64,000 nt of DNA. Origin: Dipteronia dyeriana. Lineage: Eukaryota > Streptophyta > Magnoliopsida > Sapindales > Sapindaceae. The stretch's first letter is position 1. Every line of letters starts with the position of its first letter. Below the pieces are notes generated by a model, which saw nothing but the letters and a program-made list of their open reading frames with translations, was not told the origin of the DNA and searched no databases. The translations under genes were made by a program, and so were the position numbers. Location: NCBI GenBank assembly GCA_032871835.1, contig CM065303.1:59558597-59622596 (forward strand), in the 5' to 3' direction. This document shows, in pieces, positions 1 to 12,029 of this stretch.

Positions 1-1669
1 AGAAAAAAAAAATTGGATAAGCGTAAAGCAGAAGAGGCACCAGGTGAGTAAGCCTAAACGAATTGCATGGCTGACAGGAAGCTGTGAGCTTGGTTAATTA
101 GCTCACAACTTCAGCTGTGTCCTTCCATAAGTATATATATTAGAGGATAAACTTTGTGAGAGCTAGAAAGCAGTAGAATCCAACGAAGGAAAGAGAAGAA
201 AGAAAAGATAAGAAGTCAGTGAAGCTCTCTCTCGTGATTATAGATTTTAGTTGATTCTTCTTTGATATCCAGTTTCTAATTGGATCTTGTGATTGTTAGG
301 AAAAGAAGACGAAGGGAACCTAGCATACTCAGTCTGAATTAAGCTTGACATCTAAGTTGTGAGTGAATTAAGTTTCAGTTTTGTTTTAACTCAAGTTTAC
401 AGTTTTATGCTTTAATTGCTACAAATCATTTTAAGCTTTTTATTGCTTTTTATTGCTTTTTATTGCTTTTTATGATTGATGGTGAGTATACAGAGAACTG
501 AAAGTATATATTTTATGCTTATATTAGCATTCAAAATCAGTATATTATTTTTATGAATTATTCAGAAGAGATTATGATTTTTACAAAAGCACCATGTATG
601 TACCCTTCCCCAGTTATGATTATGGTTGGCTTTTGGGGCCGTTCTACACATGTGTATGTCATGAGTTGCACTTCAAGTGCATGACCAGAGAAAGAGAAAT
701 AGAGTCGCTCTGCACTTGTATGACCAGAGAGTCGCTCTGCCCGAGCATGACCAGAGAAAGAGTAATTGAGTCTCTCGGTACGGGTATGACCAGAAGTTAT
801 TCATGACTTGGTGTTTGCCCTAAGTATTTCGGCTTACGTTTTGAGGATATCCCCGGTACGAATTTGGTGCAGAATAAGATTTTATAAAGTATCTTACTCT
901 TGTTCAGAAAAGTGATGCATTCAGTTTATTCAGTTTATTCAGTATATTCAGTTTATTAAGTATGAAAGTAGATATATTATCTTATACCATGTATTGCTGA
1001 ATGCTTATTGTAAAGTAGTTTAGAAAAGTATTTTTAAAAGTTTTCATTCACTCATTGGGCGTTAGCGCTCATCCTTTCACTCTTAAATATTTATCCAGGT
1101 AGTTGCTCCGTTGTGCGGACTTAGAAGTTTTGAGGTGGGCCATTCGATGACATTATGAAGCATAAAAGTCATGCATTTTAAATTTTCATGTACATATTTA
1201 GAAATATGAGGTAGGCATGGTAGGGACGGTAGGCATGGTCGGGACTGTAAAGTGGTCGGGAGGGTAGGCATGGTCAGAACGTGGTCGGAATTCTACTCGG
1301 TCTGTTAGGCCTACTTGACCTATTCGGCCCACATGGCTTATTCGGTCTACTCGGCCTACTCGGGTTTCTTACTCGGCCTGTTCTGTTTCCCACTCCGGAT
1401 GGACTGGTTACTTAGTATTGAAAGTGGTCGGTTTTTGGTCTGATCAGTCTTTTTTTTTTTACAAATTTTTGTAACGAACGAAAATATGAAAAGAAATTGC
1501 AATTATGTACATTTTTCACTCTTCAATATTCTCCTTACATTTTGTTTGTTTAAAAGCAAGTATTTCCTATGGAAATCTCAGTAGAAAGTCCTTTTATCAT
1601 GTTAGTAAAAGTTCAGCCCACAGGGTCTTCCTCGTACTCAAGAGAGAGGAGTCGGGGTGGGTCATGTCA
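1..1669 (+). repeat. LTR of gypsy family A (5' end cut by window)
   Basis: This stretch matches the solo LTR at 25060-26788 and, inverted, the two LTRs at 30507-32234 and 37020-38749 along nearly its whole length. Roughly the first 50 bp of the LTR lie outside the window. It ends in GTCA at 1669, the terminus shared with the other copies. The flank after 1669 is not a primer binding site, so this is either a solo LTR or the 3' LTR of an element lying to the left. A TATA-like AT run lies near 131-146. Three short tandem arrays are visible: a ~39-bp unit (about 660-805), an 18-bp unit (about 1207-1290) and a 9-bp CTACTCGGC-type unit (about 1300-1375). Open frames inside it are not genes. Confidence 0.9.
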
Positions 1670-1690
1670 TATATATATTGGTTTTCCTAT

Positions 1691-1840
1691 CAGTGCGTAC
1701 AACTATAACTTATATTAGCGTGTTGCATGTGAATCACTGATTTTGGAGAATTTTTGACAAGTGCATACACTTTGAGTCAAAGTATGTAAATCTAATGGTC
1801 CACATCCAACGCATTGATAAATTTATATCATTGCGCACTG
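1691..1840. repeat. Small dispersed repeat, MITE-like
   Basis: The block is bounded by CAGTGCG (1691-1697) and its inverse CGCACTG (1834-1840). Its interior is homologous to the right arm of the fold-back repeat at 42511-42720. It has no coding capacity. A MITE identity is inferred from the short terminal inverted repeat and the second copy; no clear target duplication was seen. Confidence 0.45.
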
Positions 1841-1848
1841 ACTTATAA

Positions 1849-1851
<3 letters not shown>

Positions 1852-1894
<43 letters not shown>
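1852..1894. repeat. (AT)n microsatellite
   Basis: About 40 bp of uninterrupted AT dinucleotide directly after the MITE-like block. The bases between here and 1985 show nothing recognisable. Confidence 0.9.
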
Positions 1895-1899
<5 letters not shown>

Positions 1900-1984
1900 C
1901 TATCTAATGCTTCAGGGACAGAAGTCGAGCTAACTTCTAGGACATCTCGAGAGGGGATTCATTTCATTTAAGGAAGGCTTGTTC

Positions 1985-2750
1985 AAGAATATATGCCTTG
2001 GCTGTTAAGAAACGGGGCATTGTTTAAGAATTTGGAAGATGGCATGATTCTAAATGGGTGTGGGAGATCCCATTGAGAATACCAGTGTTGGACTGGGAGT
2101 TGGATCACTGGAGAGACTTTTTAAGATTGTTAGAGTGTATTACCATTAGAAGATCAATTTTGGACACTTTAGCTTGGAGATTTTGCTCTGATAGTAGATT
2201 CACAGTGTGTTCCTTTTGCTTTAGACTGGAAGATCTAGTGATGGATAGAGGTATGGATTTCAAAATGATTTCGCAAAGCTTTTGCTCCCCCAAGTTTGAA
2301 ATCTTTGGTTGGCAACTTTTAAGAGGTAGGGTGATGGTGAGTCAAGTCATGCAAAATTTTAGGATACACCTTACTTCTCTTTCGTTATGCCCTTTTTGCC
2401 ACAACGTGATAGAATCTATTAACCATATTTTTCTTCATTGCTCTTAGTCAAAGGAATTATGAAATGTTTGTATGGGCTGGTGGGATGTGATGAGTTGTGC
2501 CAATTCTTTGTTAAATGACTGGTTCATTGGTAGGACAGGTCTTTGCCCTTCGAACAGATTCAATCGTGTGTGGTTTTCTCTTTTCTTTGCTCTGACTTGA
2601 ACTGTATGGGAGGCCAGAAATCAATGTTTTCAAGGGTGTTACAACGATATTTTCTCAAGCTTCGGACATGGTCAAATTCTAAGTTGCTTGGTGGTTTAAG
2701 CATCATAGGAGAGGCTCATCCACTCATATTTCTACAATGTTACTAAATAT
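1985..2750 (+). pseudogene. LINE ORF2 fragment: zf-RVT and linker
   Basis: The translation starts with a LINE-typical segment (KWVWEIPLR, then DWELDHW). The zf-RVT domain follows with FEIFGWQLLRGRV and the metal-binding CPFC...H...HC pattern around 2390-2447. A stop follows at about 2445. The downstream linker (VWFSLFFALTWTVWEARN, about 2568-2620) is in another frame. In intact elements this part belongs to a single ORF2 polyprotein together with reverse transcriptase. A TAA near 2026 and the frameshift mark it as non-functional. Confidence 0.75.
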
Positions 2751-2799
2751 TAAGGATAGTTGTTGTGACCACAAACCAGTGAAAAAACATGAAGAGATT

Positions 2800-3262
2800 T
2801 CTTGGACTCCTCCAACTGGTGTTGCTATAACATTTAACGTTGACGGCTCATCGAGAGGAAATCCAAGGAATGTGAGGATATGAGGGGTTATGAGGGGTTC
2901 TTAGAGATAATTCAGGAAAGGTGATTGGTCCTTTCTCAGTTTTTATGGGCATTCTCGACTCAAACTCTGTTGAATTACTTACAATTCAGAAGGTTGATTC
3001 ATTTTGTGCTCTATCGGGAAGATTGGTGGATACGGAGATAGAAATCGTTAGTGATTCCAAAGTAATTGTGTCTTGGGTTAACTCGAGAGTGGTAGGCAGC
3101 TTGAAGCATGTTAATCTCATCTATGACATCAGCAATGTGTTGTCAAATCTTGGTGACACTCGAGTTACTTTCAGATCAAGAGTTAGCAATTCATTTACTG
3201 ATTATCTTTCTAAACATGGATCGGCTATGGAGGGGGATAGTTTAATTTGGGATTACATGTGA
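2800..3262 (+). pseudogene. LINE ORF2 fragment: RNase H domain
   Basis: The domain begins with FNVDGSSRGNP, which carries the first catalytic Asp. It continues through SNSVELLTIQK (the catalytic Glu region) and IVSDSKVIVSWVN (the second Asp), then an FTDYLSKHG end that matches the usual N-x-x-AD-x-LAK pattern. This is the RVT_3-type RNase H found at the C-terminus of many plant LINEs, where it would degrade RNA in the RNA:DNA hybrid. Stops and a frameshift near 2880-2920 break the N-terminal part. It ends with a TGA at 3260-3262. Confidence 0.75.
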
Positions 3263-3468
3263 TTTCGTTTTGCTTTTGTTTCTTTGGTTTTCTTTTTTCT
3301 GTTTTCTCTATTTTTTTTCGTGTACCAGGTTTGCTTTTGTGCTTATTTTCTTGTTGTTTGTTGTTTGATGTTTGCTTTCTTGGGTGGCTGTGGGCCTATT
3401 TCTGTGGTGGTTGTTCTTTGGCTTGGTTTGGTACTTTTGTTTTGGTGTTTCTTAATATACCAGATGTT

Positions 3469-3470
<2 letters not shown>

Positions 3471-3532
<62 letters not shown>
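3471..3532. repeat. (AT)n microsatellite at LINE 3' end
   Basis: A run of 31 AT units directly after the LINE 3' UTR, probably grown from an A-rich tail. Open frames through it encode only Tyr-Ile repeats and are not genes. Confidence 0.95.
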
Positions 3533-3534
<2 letters not shown>

Positions 3535-4354
3535 TATCCAATGTGGTTTGGTAGTAAATGTCATTAATGTTTTCGTCTAACTAGTAATGTTCTAAATTTC
3601 TCTTCAGAGTAGAATATATAAATTGCAATCTTGAGAAAGAATTAATTATATATTGTCAAATGTTAAACTACAACTCTTCAAATATGGATTTTAAGATAAA
3701 CAACCAACTATTTCTCTATTTGTCACTATAATAAGGCTATTACACATTACAGTTGGAGAGATTGAAAAGCATCGGATATGCACTAGAAAATTTAAGGGTT
3801 TTAGCAACACTTGAATAGTCAATTCAAAGAGAGTTTATATATGAACTGTCTTAATTTTTCTTAGCACCGGGATAACACTAAATTTTTTTTATTCTTTATT
3901 AACTGTCACTACTTTGATATTGGTGAAAGGATGTGACTTGAACCCATAACATTATTAATGAGTGTAGAATGTAATTTTTGGATCTTTGAAAAGTCAGCCT
4001 GTCAACCGATCATATGTATGTAGACAGACCAAGGTTTTGATCCGTCAATGTGAGCAAACCAAAACCCTTCTTTTCCATGTGGATGTGATGCAATCGCTGA
4101 ATAGCCTACTATGGATAGCTAGTTTAACGAGGATGACGTTTTGAAAATTAATATAAAAGAAATATAAAAGGAAAGAACACAAGATTTACATAGAAAATCT
4201 CAAAGGGAAAAACCACAGCTACCAGAGACGGCAGGAAGAATTTCATTATGAATCTCTAGAATTACACATTCAATACTCACTTTTTATCTGATAGATTGCT
4301 AGTATCTTGTACATTGATTTCATCACTAGTATTTATATAGGTCAATGAGGTGTT
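3533..4354. other. Stretch without recognised features
   Basis: AT-rich sequence with no open frame of note and no clear element. A patch near 4140-4270 (GGGAAAAACCACAG and surroundings) resembles the leader/LTR style of plant retroelements but cannot be assigned. Confidence 0.5.
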
Positions 4355-5068
4355 GCCCTAATCCAAGTATGGTCGGGATTGGAGGGGTGATGACAGATAG
4401 TAAGAGCAATGTTCTATACATCTTTTTCAGATTGGACAGGTTTACAAGACTCTAATGCAGTGGAGATCCTTGCTATTCATAAAGCATGCAATTTGTGTTT
4501 CTACAATGAAGCCTTACGAGATAAAGAGATAATGATCATCAGTGATTAAAAGGTGACAACTTTGGTTTCGTTAAGCACGTGAATGTCATCTATGATATTC
4601 GTAGTATGTTGAATTCTCAGGACAACCTTGCCATTGTGTTCCACCCTATAGTTTCTACCACTTTTACGGATATGTTGTCTAAAAAGGGATTTGGGCGTAA
4701 CAGGAATTTCTTGGTATAAGGAGAGCTCTGACTTCATTTTTGTTTTTGCTTATGTTCTTGTAGATCCTTGGAGTATTTCTTGTGTTTCCATTGCTTAGGT
4801 TTTGGTTGTTTAGCTAGGTCGTGCAAATAGGGCCTCTAGTGGCACTGGAGAGAGAATTGTTTAAGATTTCACTGGTTAAGCTGCAGCTATTGGTGTGCTC
4901 TGTTTCTTATTTGTTTTCCTTTGTTGTTGCTTTTTACTCTGATGGTTTGTTGCATTGGCTACTTTGTCTGCTTGTTGTGTGGTTATTTTTTCTTCTTTGG
5001 CCCGATCAGGTTGTTTGTATATGCTTCTGGCCTCTTTGGCTTTTCAATAATATTGTCATTCAAAAAAA
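4355..5068 (+). mobile_element. 5'-truncated LINE with poly(A) tail
   Basis: A second LINE fragment starts inside the RNase H domain: GIGGVM near 4370, then DSNAVEILAIHKACN near 4450-4495, then an IISD catalytic-Asp motif near 4530-4543. It is shifted in frame at least once. A T-rich 3' UTR follows and ends in eight A residues at 5061-5068. The tail (TTTCAATAATATTGTCATTC before the A run) resembles the tails of the other LINE fragments here. No convincing target duplication was seen. Confidence 0.7.
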
Positions 5069-6026
5069 ATGTAACATATTCATAATTAGAATCTTTATAG
5101 GATTCTATTCAAGTTGCCCGTTTAGGAATCGTTTCTTGTTTGGTGTCTATCCTTCTAAAAGTGTTGAGTTCTTTCCCAATTGAAATTATTGGAGACTTGA
5201 GAGGAAATAGTGATATTTCCTTATTAAATGTGATTCTTAAATTCCGTAACTGATTGAAACTATGCTTGATTCAATGTATCATGATTGGATTATATTTCTT
5301 GTCTTAGCCGAGCAGATCTCGTTGAGTAAATATCTTCGACATGCAGAATCTTTGCTCATTAAGACAGTAAAATGATTTTTCTTGTTGAAGACGTTCCTAA
5401 CTCGTGGACTTTCTTAGCACACGTCAAGACCTGATGACGAGTCTTTGGTTAATGCCCATTTGGTTGATCGATTGACATTTGATGATGTGACACCACTATA
5501 TGCCCGTATTGTTTACTGCATTTGTTGACGTTTCACCCATCCAAATTTACACATATAACAATACCTAACAAGACTCACCCCAATCCCTCTTTTGGATCCG
5601 GGATGAATTCCTATATTCTACTTGAATGCTTGAATACTAAAATTCGAGATTCTTAAAATTACTAAAAGGTAGGCAATAATAAATAAAGGGCAGCATAAAA
5701 TATCATCAGTAATTCCCTTATTAAACAAAAACTCTGCACCCTGATATTTAACAAATTTTTCTATACCAAAAACTGGCTAGGAAAAAGTCTAGGATTTCGT
5801 CCCTTCTCCATAGCACCACAACAGCTACTTTCACATCATTTATTAATCAATAAAGGTTCTATAAAACACAATACTAGAGACAACAACAAGCAGCTTTTAA
5901 GAGCATTATTATACATAAAAACTTCACTTATCACACATTCAAACTAAAGTGTCATAGAAAGTGATCATACATAACATAATACAAACCATAAACATCACAG
6001 CTGCATTTCACGCATACACAAGCATC
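5069..6026. other. Stretch without recognised features
   Basis: AT-rich, no supported gene. The TTTGGATCCGGGATGAATTCC patch near 5594 is unremarkable. The stretch ends at the left border of the copia element. Confidence 0.5.
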
Positions 6027-6243
6027 TCTATTGTAAGGACATATATTCAGTGATTGGCTTATTTAATGACAAATCATATCATATTGGGGATGATTGTATA
6101 ATAGGTACCTTAGGTCCTTTTAATGATTATCAAGGCAAGCTTCCAAGCATCTCCATGACTTCAAGATCGAAATGTATATTCACTTGACTTTGTCTCTTGA
6201 ATAGTTTAGGTGAACAAACACACTTCATGCATGCTTTGTTCAT

Positions 6244-7590
6244 TGATAGAGCCATGATAACACTAGATTTTGAGTTCCCTTTCCTATGCTTATTGCCCAA
6301 TTCTCGGGTAAAATCAAGTGTTTAATAGCTCGATTAAGTGTTTTTTGTAGGATTTTATATTAGGGGCATCATATGGGAGATATGAGTGAAGTTAGGACCC
6401 AAAAGAGCTGAAAATTGAAAACTTGGACAAAAAGACACAAAATGTTACGGTCATGGTGTGTCGTCACGGGAGACCGTGACATGTTGTCATGGAAGACCGT
6501 GACACATCAGGCTACAACAACTTTTCTAAAGTGTCGCTTGTGACGTCGTCATGAAAGACCGCGTCACGTCGTCATGAATGACTGTGACAGGTCGTCATGG
6601 AAGACCGCGACATACAGGGAAGCGATAGACCACCAGCATGTATTTCTAGGTTGATTTCTGACCTATTTTTGGACCCATATAAATATCCATCTGAGATTTT
6701 TGGTGAAAAGAACAGCAGCCACATGAACATTTTGACAATTTCACCCATCCATCACCATCCTTGGACATTTTCATCCATCCATCCATCTTGGAATCTTGGA
6801 AAGCAAAAAGAGGAAGCTTACAAGTCAAGGAACCTCAATGGCCAACTTTGGTTTCTTCTTTCACTCTTCTTGGTTTTATTTCCTTTATTTGATGTGTAAC
6901 TAATTCTAAGTTAGAGGATTAATGTAGACCGATTGAACAACTCTTTGTAATCTTGTAGTCCAATGTTTATTGATTAAATACATTGGTAGTCTCTTTTATT
7001 GCAATACTTGCTCTAATTCCTTCACTTATATTCAAATAAGACCTCAATGAATGTTTGTGTTAGGATTAGTTAATTTATGATGTTGAGGGTTAGATGTGGG
7101 TGACCATCCCATTTAGTCTTTAACTACAAGCTTAATAATTGATAAAATTTTCATATGCATGACCATGCTATGTGTGATTTGGGTTAGAGTTTTTTTTATT
7201 AATTGAAAACTAATTCTAACCATTGCTCATTACATGACCTTGTGTGAGTAATAGGAAAGATTAGGTGCTTCATGAAACAAACCCTATCAATTGGATTTAA
7301 ATGTTTAAATGAGACTTATGGATTACATTGAGAAGTTTAATTAAATTGCATTAATTCCCTAGCATTCCTCCATATTCATATTTTCGTATGAGCTTTTGTG
7401 TAATTTAGTTTATTGTACTGTTATATATTAGTGAGTTAAAGTACCAACCAAGACAAGCATTATGCCATTTAGTTTTCATGCACTTAGATTAGGATTTAAT
7501 TAGATTAATTAGTGTTCAACTAGTAGAATCACCGATCCCAGATAACGAACTTTTCTTTTAAATTGATTAAGATCAAAAATACTGCAATCA
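6244..7590 (+). mobile_element. LTR-like unit (solo LTR?) inserted in copia 5' LTR
   Basis: The sister LTR is continuous at the corresponding point (near 14150), which proves an insertion of about 1.35 kb here. It begins TGATAGAG and ends GCAATCA, the TG...CA form of an LTR. The flanking 5-mers (TTCAT and TTCTC) match only partly, suggesting an old insertion. No pol or primer site is present, so a solo LTR of a gypsy element is the best reading. About 6450-6612 carries five diverged copies of a ~23-bp unit. Confidence 0.6.
6450..6612. repeat. Diverged 23-bp repeats (GTCGTCATGGAAGACCGTGA type)
   Basis: Five imperfect copies of a GTCGTCATG(G/A)AAGACCG(T/C) unit, each holding a short inverted GTCA/TGAC pair. 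Spacing is irregular, with one gap near 6510-6545. Such arrays are common in plant LTRs. They are not CRISPR-like, because the units themselves are variable and the spacers are not uniform. Confidence 0.7.
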
Positions 7591-9140
7591 TTCTCCTTGC
7601 ATTTATGCTCATTATTGCTTATATATGTGCATCATTTACACATTGCACACACTCTTATAAGCATTTATATTGACATGCATTTATATTTTGTTGCTCTTGT
7701 GTGCATTCCTTCACAATCATACGTGTACTTTATTTCTAGATTTATGTGTGGTTTTGTGTGGTATAATTCATTTCCCCATGTCTGATCTGAAACATCTGCG
7801 TTTACATGTTGGTGTGTTTGAGTTTTTAACCCGATGTTTGACCGCTCTGGAAGTTGTCCCTTCCAGATGTTGTTCTGCGGTCATGAAACTAGAGGTTCTA
7901 GTTTATGATCGGCGGTTTGGGTCGAATTGGACACCATTTGAATCCAATGGGTTTCAACAGTTGGGTGACCGCCAATTACATTCAGAATGTCTGGTGCAAA
8001 ACGGCGGTTGGATCAATGATCACATTGACCGTCGAATTACACCTAATAGAACAACATGGTATTTTCATGTCAACTCATTTTTTATCACTATAAAAACCCT
8101 TATTTCTCATCTTTTTCCCTAACTCTTCGGTATTTACAGAAACCCTAGATAGAGAAAGAGAGTCTTGAGAGAGAAAGCTTCATTAACTCTCTAAGCCCAA
8201 AACCCATATATCTATTGCATCAACCTTTCATAGGTCTTCATCAATCTTGACTTGGTAAGTAAGAGTCATCTATTATTCTTTAAGTCCAAGAATTCACTTT
8301 TAATGTATAGGATTTGTAGAAATCATTTTTTGAATGCATCATTGTGTTGAATGATGACATGATTGGGTTTGGCTATAGTAGCTAGCATTTAGGATATTAT
8401 TGCCCTCTAGCTAAGTCTCTATGCTTTGCGTTTAGACATTGTTTTGTAGGACTCGTTGATTGCATTTCTTGATTGCATTTATTATCCTTGCCTTATTTTG
8501 ACAACATGTGTTGACTGAGCATTCTTGATAATTAGGTTATTAGATTTTCATCTTACATAATTAAGCATTTAGTGTTTAGTCTTGCACTTTATTGCATTTA
8601 GAATATTGATATATTCACTTAAACTTTTAATTATCTTCAATAAGTCAAAGTCTTGTGGCTTCTAGATAAAGTTGCACAAGCAAGTGAAGTTTTGCAATCA
8701 AAGGTTGGTTGGCAAGCATTGGTTGCCAAGAGCCACTATAAAAGGCTCGTTGGGTAGATTAGGAGGTGCTCACGCCAAGAATAGTGTATCGGGGGATATC
8801 AGTAGGGATTAAACAGTGAGTGACGAGTGGTAGGTTTCGTAGCCTGAGGTTATTGAGAGTAAGAGTTCGTGTATCACTTGAGAGTGTAATCTTCTTTTCA
8901 TATAGTGGATTTCTATGGCTCAAGTGGCTAGCGTAGCTAGTCCCATGGGTTTTCCTGTTTTTAGGGTTTCCATGTAAAAGTCAAGTGTTCTTTAATATCT
9001 ACACTTTACTTGATTTTTATTATTGTTTGAATTTGGTTTTGTTTGATAATATTGATTAGTCGAAAAATTAGTAACAATCGATTAACAACCCATTCACCTC
9101 TCCCTTTAGGCTGTTTTGACACGCTTAGTTGTATGTTCAT

Positions 9141-9153
9141 TGGTATTAGAGCG
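9141..9153 (+). other. Primer binding site (initiator tRNA-Met type)
   Basis: TGGTATTAGAGCG differs at one base from the common plant retroelement site TGGTATCAGAGCG, complementary to the 3' end of initiator tRNA-Met. It lies one base after the 5' LTR end, exactly where minus-strand DNA synthesis would be primed. Confidence 0.8.
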
Positions 9154-9259
9154 GGTTCCTAGACATACTTAGGTGATCATTGCTCTTGTTTGTGTGCCTT
9201 GCATTTATGTGCATTTTGATCATTACATTCATTTGCATTTATCTCATTCTTACAACACT

Positions 9260-10600
9260 ATGAGTGGCATTGAGATGTTAGAGAGTGATTTTACCTTAAC
9301 AGCTGAGAGGGAGGAAAGTGACTCTGATAAGGAGATGACTATCAATGTGGAGAGATTTAGGAGATTCATGAAATCACAATAAGGGTATAACCTCCAAAGT
9401 GATGGATGAGAAAAAGTTGACCTTACTAAAGATGGATGAAGCAAGTAAGGATAAATCCTTAAGGATAAATGACAAATGCCTTGAGTGTAGTGGATTTGGC
9501 CACGTTGACTCCGTGTGTGATAACTTAAAGAACAAGAGAAGAGGAGAAGCTATGATCACTACTTGGAGTGATATCGAAGTCAAAGTAGTTGAAAGAAGTT
9601 CCATAAGCTCGGTTGAGTGTGAGAACAACTGTTGTATCTTTCCGATCTCCTACCATGAAAATTCCAAAGCCATCACCAAATGTTCGTCAATTTATGGATT
9701 CAAGAAGGGTGACTTAGAGAATGGAGACCAAAGAGGAGCAAGCTTGAGAGAAGTTATCCTTAATGGTATTACCTACGAAAGATAAATGGGTGAAGCTTTT
9801 ATCAAGAGAGCATATTTACCCCAGAAACTCAAGTGAGTGATAATGTGAGGAATTATCAGGAGTTCATTGACTATCCTCAAAAATGTTTAAAGGGGGAAAA
9901 TGATGAAATTCTAAGGTTGATGGAAGAAAATCTCCATTTAAGGACTAGAATGACTCATTTAGATAAGGAAGTGTCACTTATTAAAGTGAATGAAGTGATG
10001 TTGGTTAAGGAACTTGAAGAGGCAAGAAATACGCTTGCTAAGATGACTTCGGGTTTGAAAATTTTTGACCACATGTTGAGCATTGGCAAGAATCCTAATG
10101 GCAAGAAAGGGCTTGGCTTTGTAGATGATGAGTCCACGCCATTCTCGGACAAGACAACTTTTATAAAGGAATCAATTCCTAAGTTGCCTCCTTCATCTCA
10201 TTATCCGAAGAAGACAATTGAATTGGGTGTGTCTTCCAAGAATGCCTCATTGAAGATGCTTCCAAGGAATCAAGCTCAACCTTAACCTTTGAGGATGCCT
10301 CAACCAAAGGTTCACCAACCCATGAGGATAGCTCAACATGCTTATCATGCTCAACCGTAAAGGCAACAACAATCTCAAGCACCTCGACAATCTCAACCAC
10401 AAAGGCACCAACAACTAGCTAAAGCTCTAAGGAGAAGCCAATTGGTGCACCATCAAAAAAAATCTCATCAACATGGCAATGTCTAAATGAGAGCTCAATG
10501 CAATGGTATAAACTTTTTCTTTATACCTACTTGTCATTTCTACTGTATGATTGGTCACTTATGACCAAATTGCTTTCAATACATTAAGAAGTGTAGAATA
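9260..10600 (+). pseudogene. gag remnant of SIRE-like copia element
   Basis: The remnant is split over three frames: 9260-9382, 9399-9785 and 9833-10285, with a further piece near 10520-10590. The second piece carries a zinc knuckle (CLECSGFGHVDSVC) followed by a TTWSD segment. The third carries a coiled-coil-like stretch and the FDHMLSIGK...GLGFVDD motif typical of SIRE gag. The last piece has a second degraded knuckle (CHFYCMIGHL-x-PNC). In intact elements Gag forms the virus-like particle and binds element RNA. The N-terminal capsid half is missing and two frameshifts disrupt the rest. Assignment to the SIRE type rests on motif order. Confidence 0.7.
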
Positions 10601-12015
10601 TAGAGCATGAAAGAAAATAAATTGAACCATAAGGCTATGCATGATCCTAGGAAAATCTAGAGACTTGAAGATTTTGACCACTAGTAATGATATCGTAGAA
10701 CCTAGGCCAAATAGGAAAGATGAGCATCCAAGCAATTGTGCTCATATGACACCCTTGGATACTACCGAGCCTAATGGACTTAGTATGTCTAATAAGACTT
10801 GTCTATCGCCCTGAAGCAGTACGGATTTGACCCCATGAAGGGAACTCAAGCAAAGGGAGTGAACATGCATGATTTGCAATGTGCAAGATTAATTTTATGC
10901 TTTTTTTAAAATTGCTTGAGGTTCTTGGTTGCACATATATGCTTACATGGTATTTTTTTTAATATGTGTGCACCATTGTTTTGCTTGTAATCCATGTCAT
11001 ACTTTAGTTCAATAATGTATTTTTGGACTAGGAAAATTATTTGAGAAAGTACATTTGAATGACTTATAATTTATCTCTATGACATGAGAAATTTTTTATG
11101 ACATGCTTAAAAAGATATGTATGAAATGTTTTTGATTGCTTAATATGCAAAATATGTGTGAAAGCAAATGAGAAGAGTAAAATCAATAAGGATCTAGTAT
11201 CCATTCAATCAATAAGGATTTCATAGCCAAATTAGTCTTTTCTCTCTTCTTAATGGTTAAACAAGAATACTATCATACGTATATTTATCCGAAAAAATAT
11301 AATAGGATCTCTTGATCCAATGTCTTATTTTGCCTTTAAGGATTGATATAATTGCTCTTAACTCACAAATATCTTTTGAAAAACTATATCTTATTTACTT
11401 ATGAAAAAATGGTCTAAATTGGTTAGAATTCTTTTAGAAACCCTCTTGATGTTTGTTTTGCCAAATACCATTGCTTGAAATTGAATGATATGTGTCTTGC
11501 ATGTAAAGTAACAATTTCACACATTTTTTGTTAAATAAAACTCCTTGAATCTCTCTTAATTATTTAAGTTGCATAAAGTTTATGTATATGATTAAGCAAT
11601 GTATTTGTGAGAATAGCTCTCTGTGCTAAAGCAACTCGATAGGGGGAGCTCTTTTGCCTATCTCATGACAAAAATGAGGAGAAGTCTTAAGAGATATAGA
11701 GATAATATTTTTTATGTTTTGGGGGAGTAGTCTTAAGGGAGAGTAACCTTTTATAGGAAGCATTGCACATGCATTTCTTTATATTGTTTTATTTAATGCA
11801 AATACGTTTTATAATTGTTCATATTTGTTCACCTCATATGCACTTGTTCTTGGAAAGTGGTTCATGCTAATATGTGTAGGTTTGATGATCTACGATGAGA
11901 TTGAAGATCTTGAAGACTTAGCTTCTTAGGTATCTCTTATTGTAACGTAGAATGTACTCTCATGGACAATAGTTAGATTTTGAATTTTGTGAGTGGTTGT
12001 TTTGTCATGAAATAT
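10601..12015. other. Internal copia region without coding capacity
   Basis: Where pol should follow gag there are only AT-rich sequences with stops in all frames. A purine-rich GGGGGAG motif lies at 11720-11726, an internal tract sometimes seen near the 3' end of copia elements. Confidence 0.55.
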
Positions 12016-12029
12016 CCAAAAGGGGAGAT
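12015..12029 (+). other. Polypurine tract of SIRE-like element
   Basis: The purine-rich CCAAAAGGGGAGAT lies directly before the 3' LTR, whose first bases (TTTAAGGAC) match TGTAAGGAC of the 5' LTR with one change. It would prime plus-strand synthesis. Confidence 0.65.

Larger units (their letters stand above)
1985..3532 (+). mobile_element. 5'-truncated LINE (L1-like with RNase H)
   Basis: This is the 3' part of a plant non-LTR retrotransposon. In order it shows the region after reverse transcriptase, a zinc-binding zf-RVT domain, a linker with the conserved WTVWEARN motif, an RNase H domain, a T-rich 3' UTR, and a tail that runs into an AT array. Endonuclease and reverse transcriptase are missing, as expected from the 5' truncation that accompanies target-primed insertion. 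The 3' end resembles those of four other LINE fragments in this window. Several stops and a frameshift show it is dead. Confidence 0.8.
6032..9139 (+). repeat. 5' LTR of SIRE-like element (with insertion)
   Basis: Starts TGTAAGGAC at 6032 and ends TGTTCA at 9139, one base before the primer binding site. Without the 6244-7590 insertion it is about 1.76 kb. It aligns with the 3' LTR from the start through the GAAACCCTAGA leader-like region (8131) to about 8502. Open frames inside it (for example 7670-8122) are not preserved in the 3' LTR copy and are not genes. Confidence 0.75.

Noticed and set aside
1083..1271. Open frames shared by family-A LTR copies, also near 26176-26364
   Set aside because: They arise from the GC-richer minisatellite in the LTR and differ by indels between copies.
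3247..3580. Open frames through the AT array on both strands
   Set aside because: They encode Tyr-Ile dipeptide repeats from a microsatellite plus LINE 3' UTR.
6450..6612. Spaced repeats that superficially resemble a CRISPR array
   Set aside because: Units vary in sequence, spacing is irregular, there are no cas genes, and the context is a plant LTR.
7670..8122. 150-codon open frame
   Set aside because: It lies in a copia LTR; the homologous copy in the 3' LTR is not open, so there is no sign of coding constraint.
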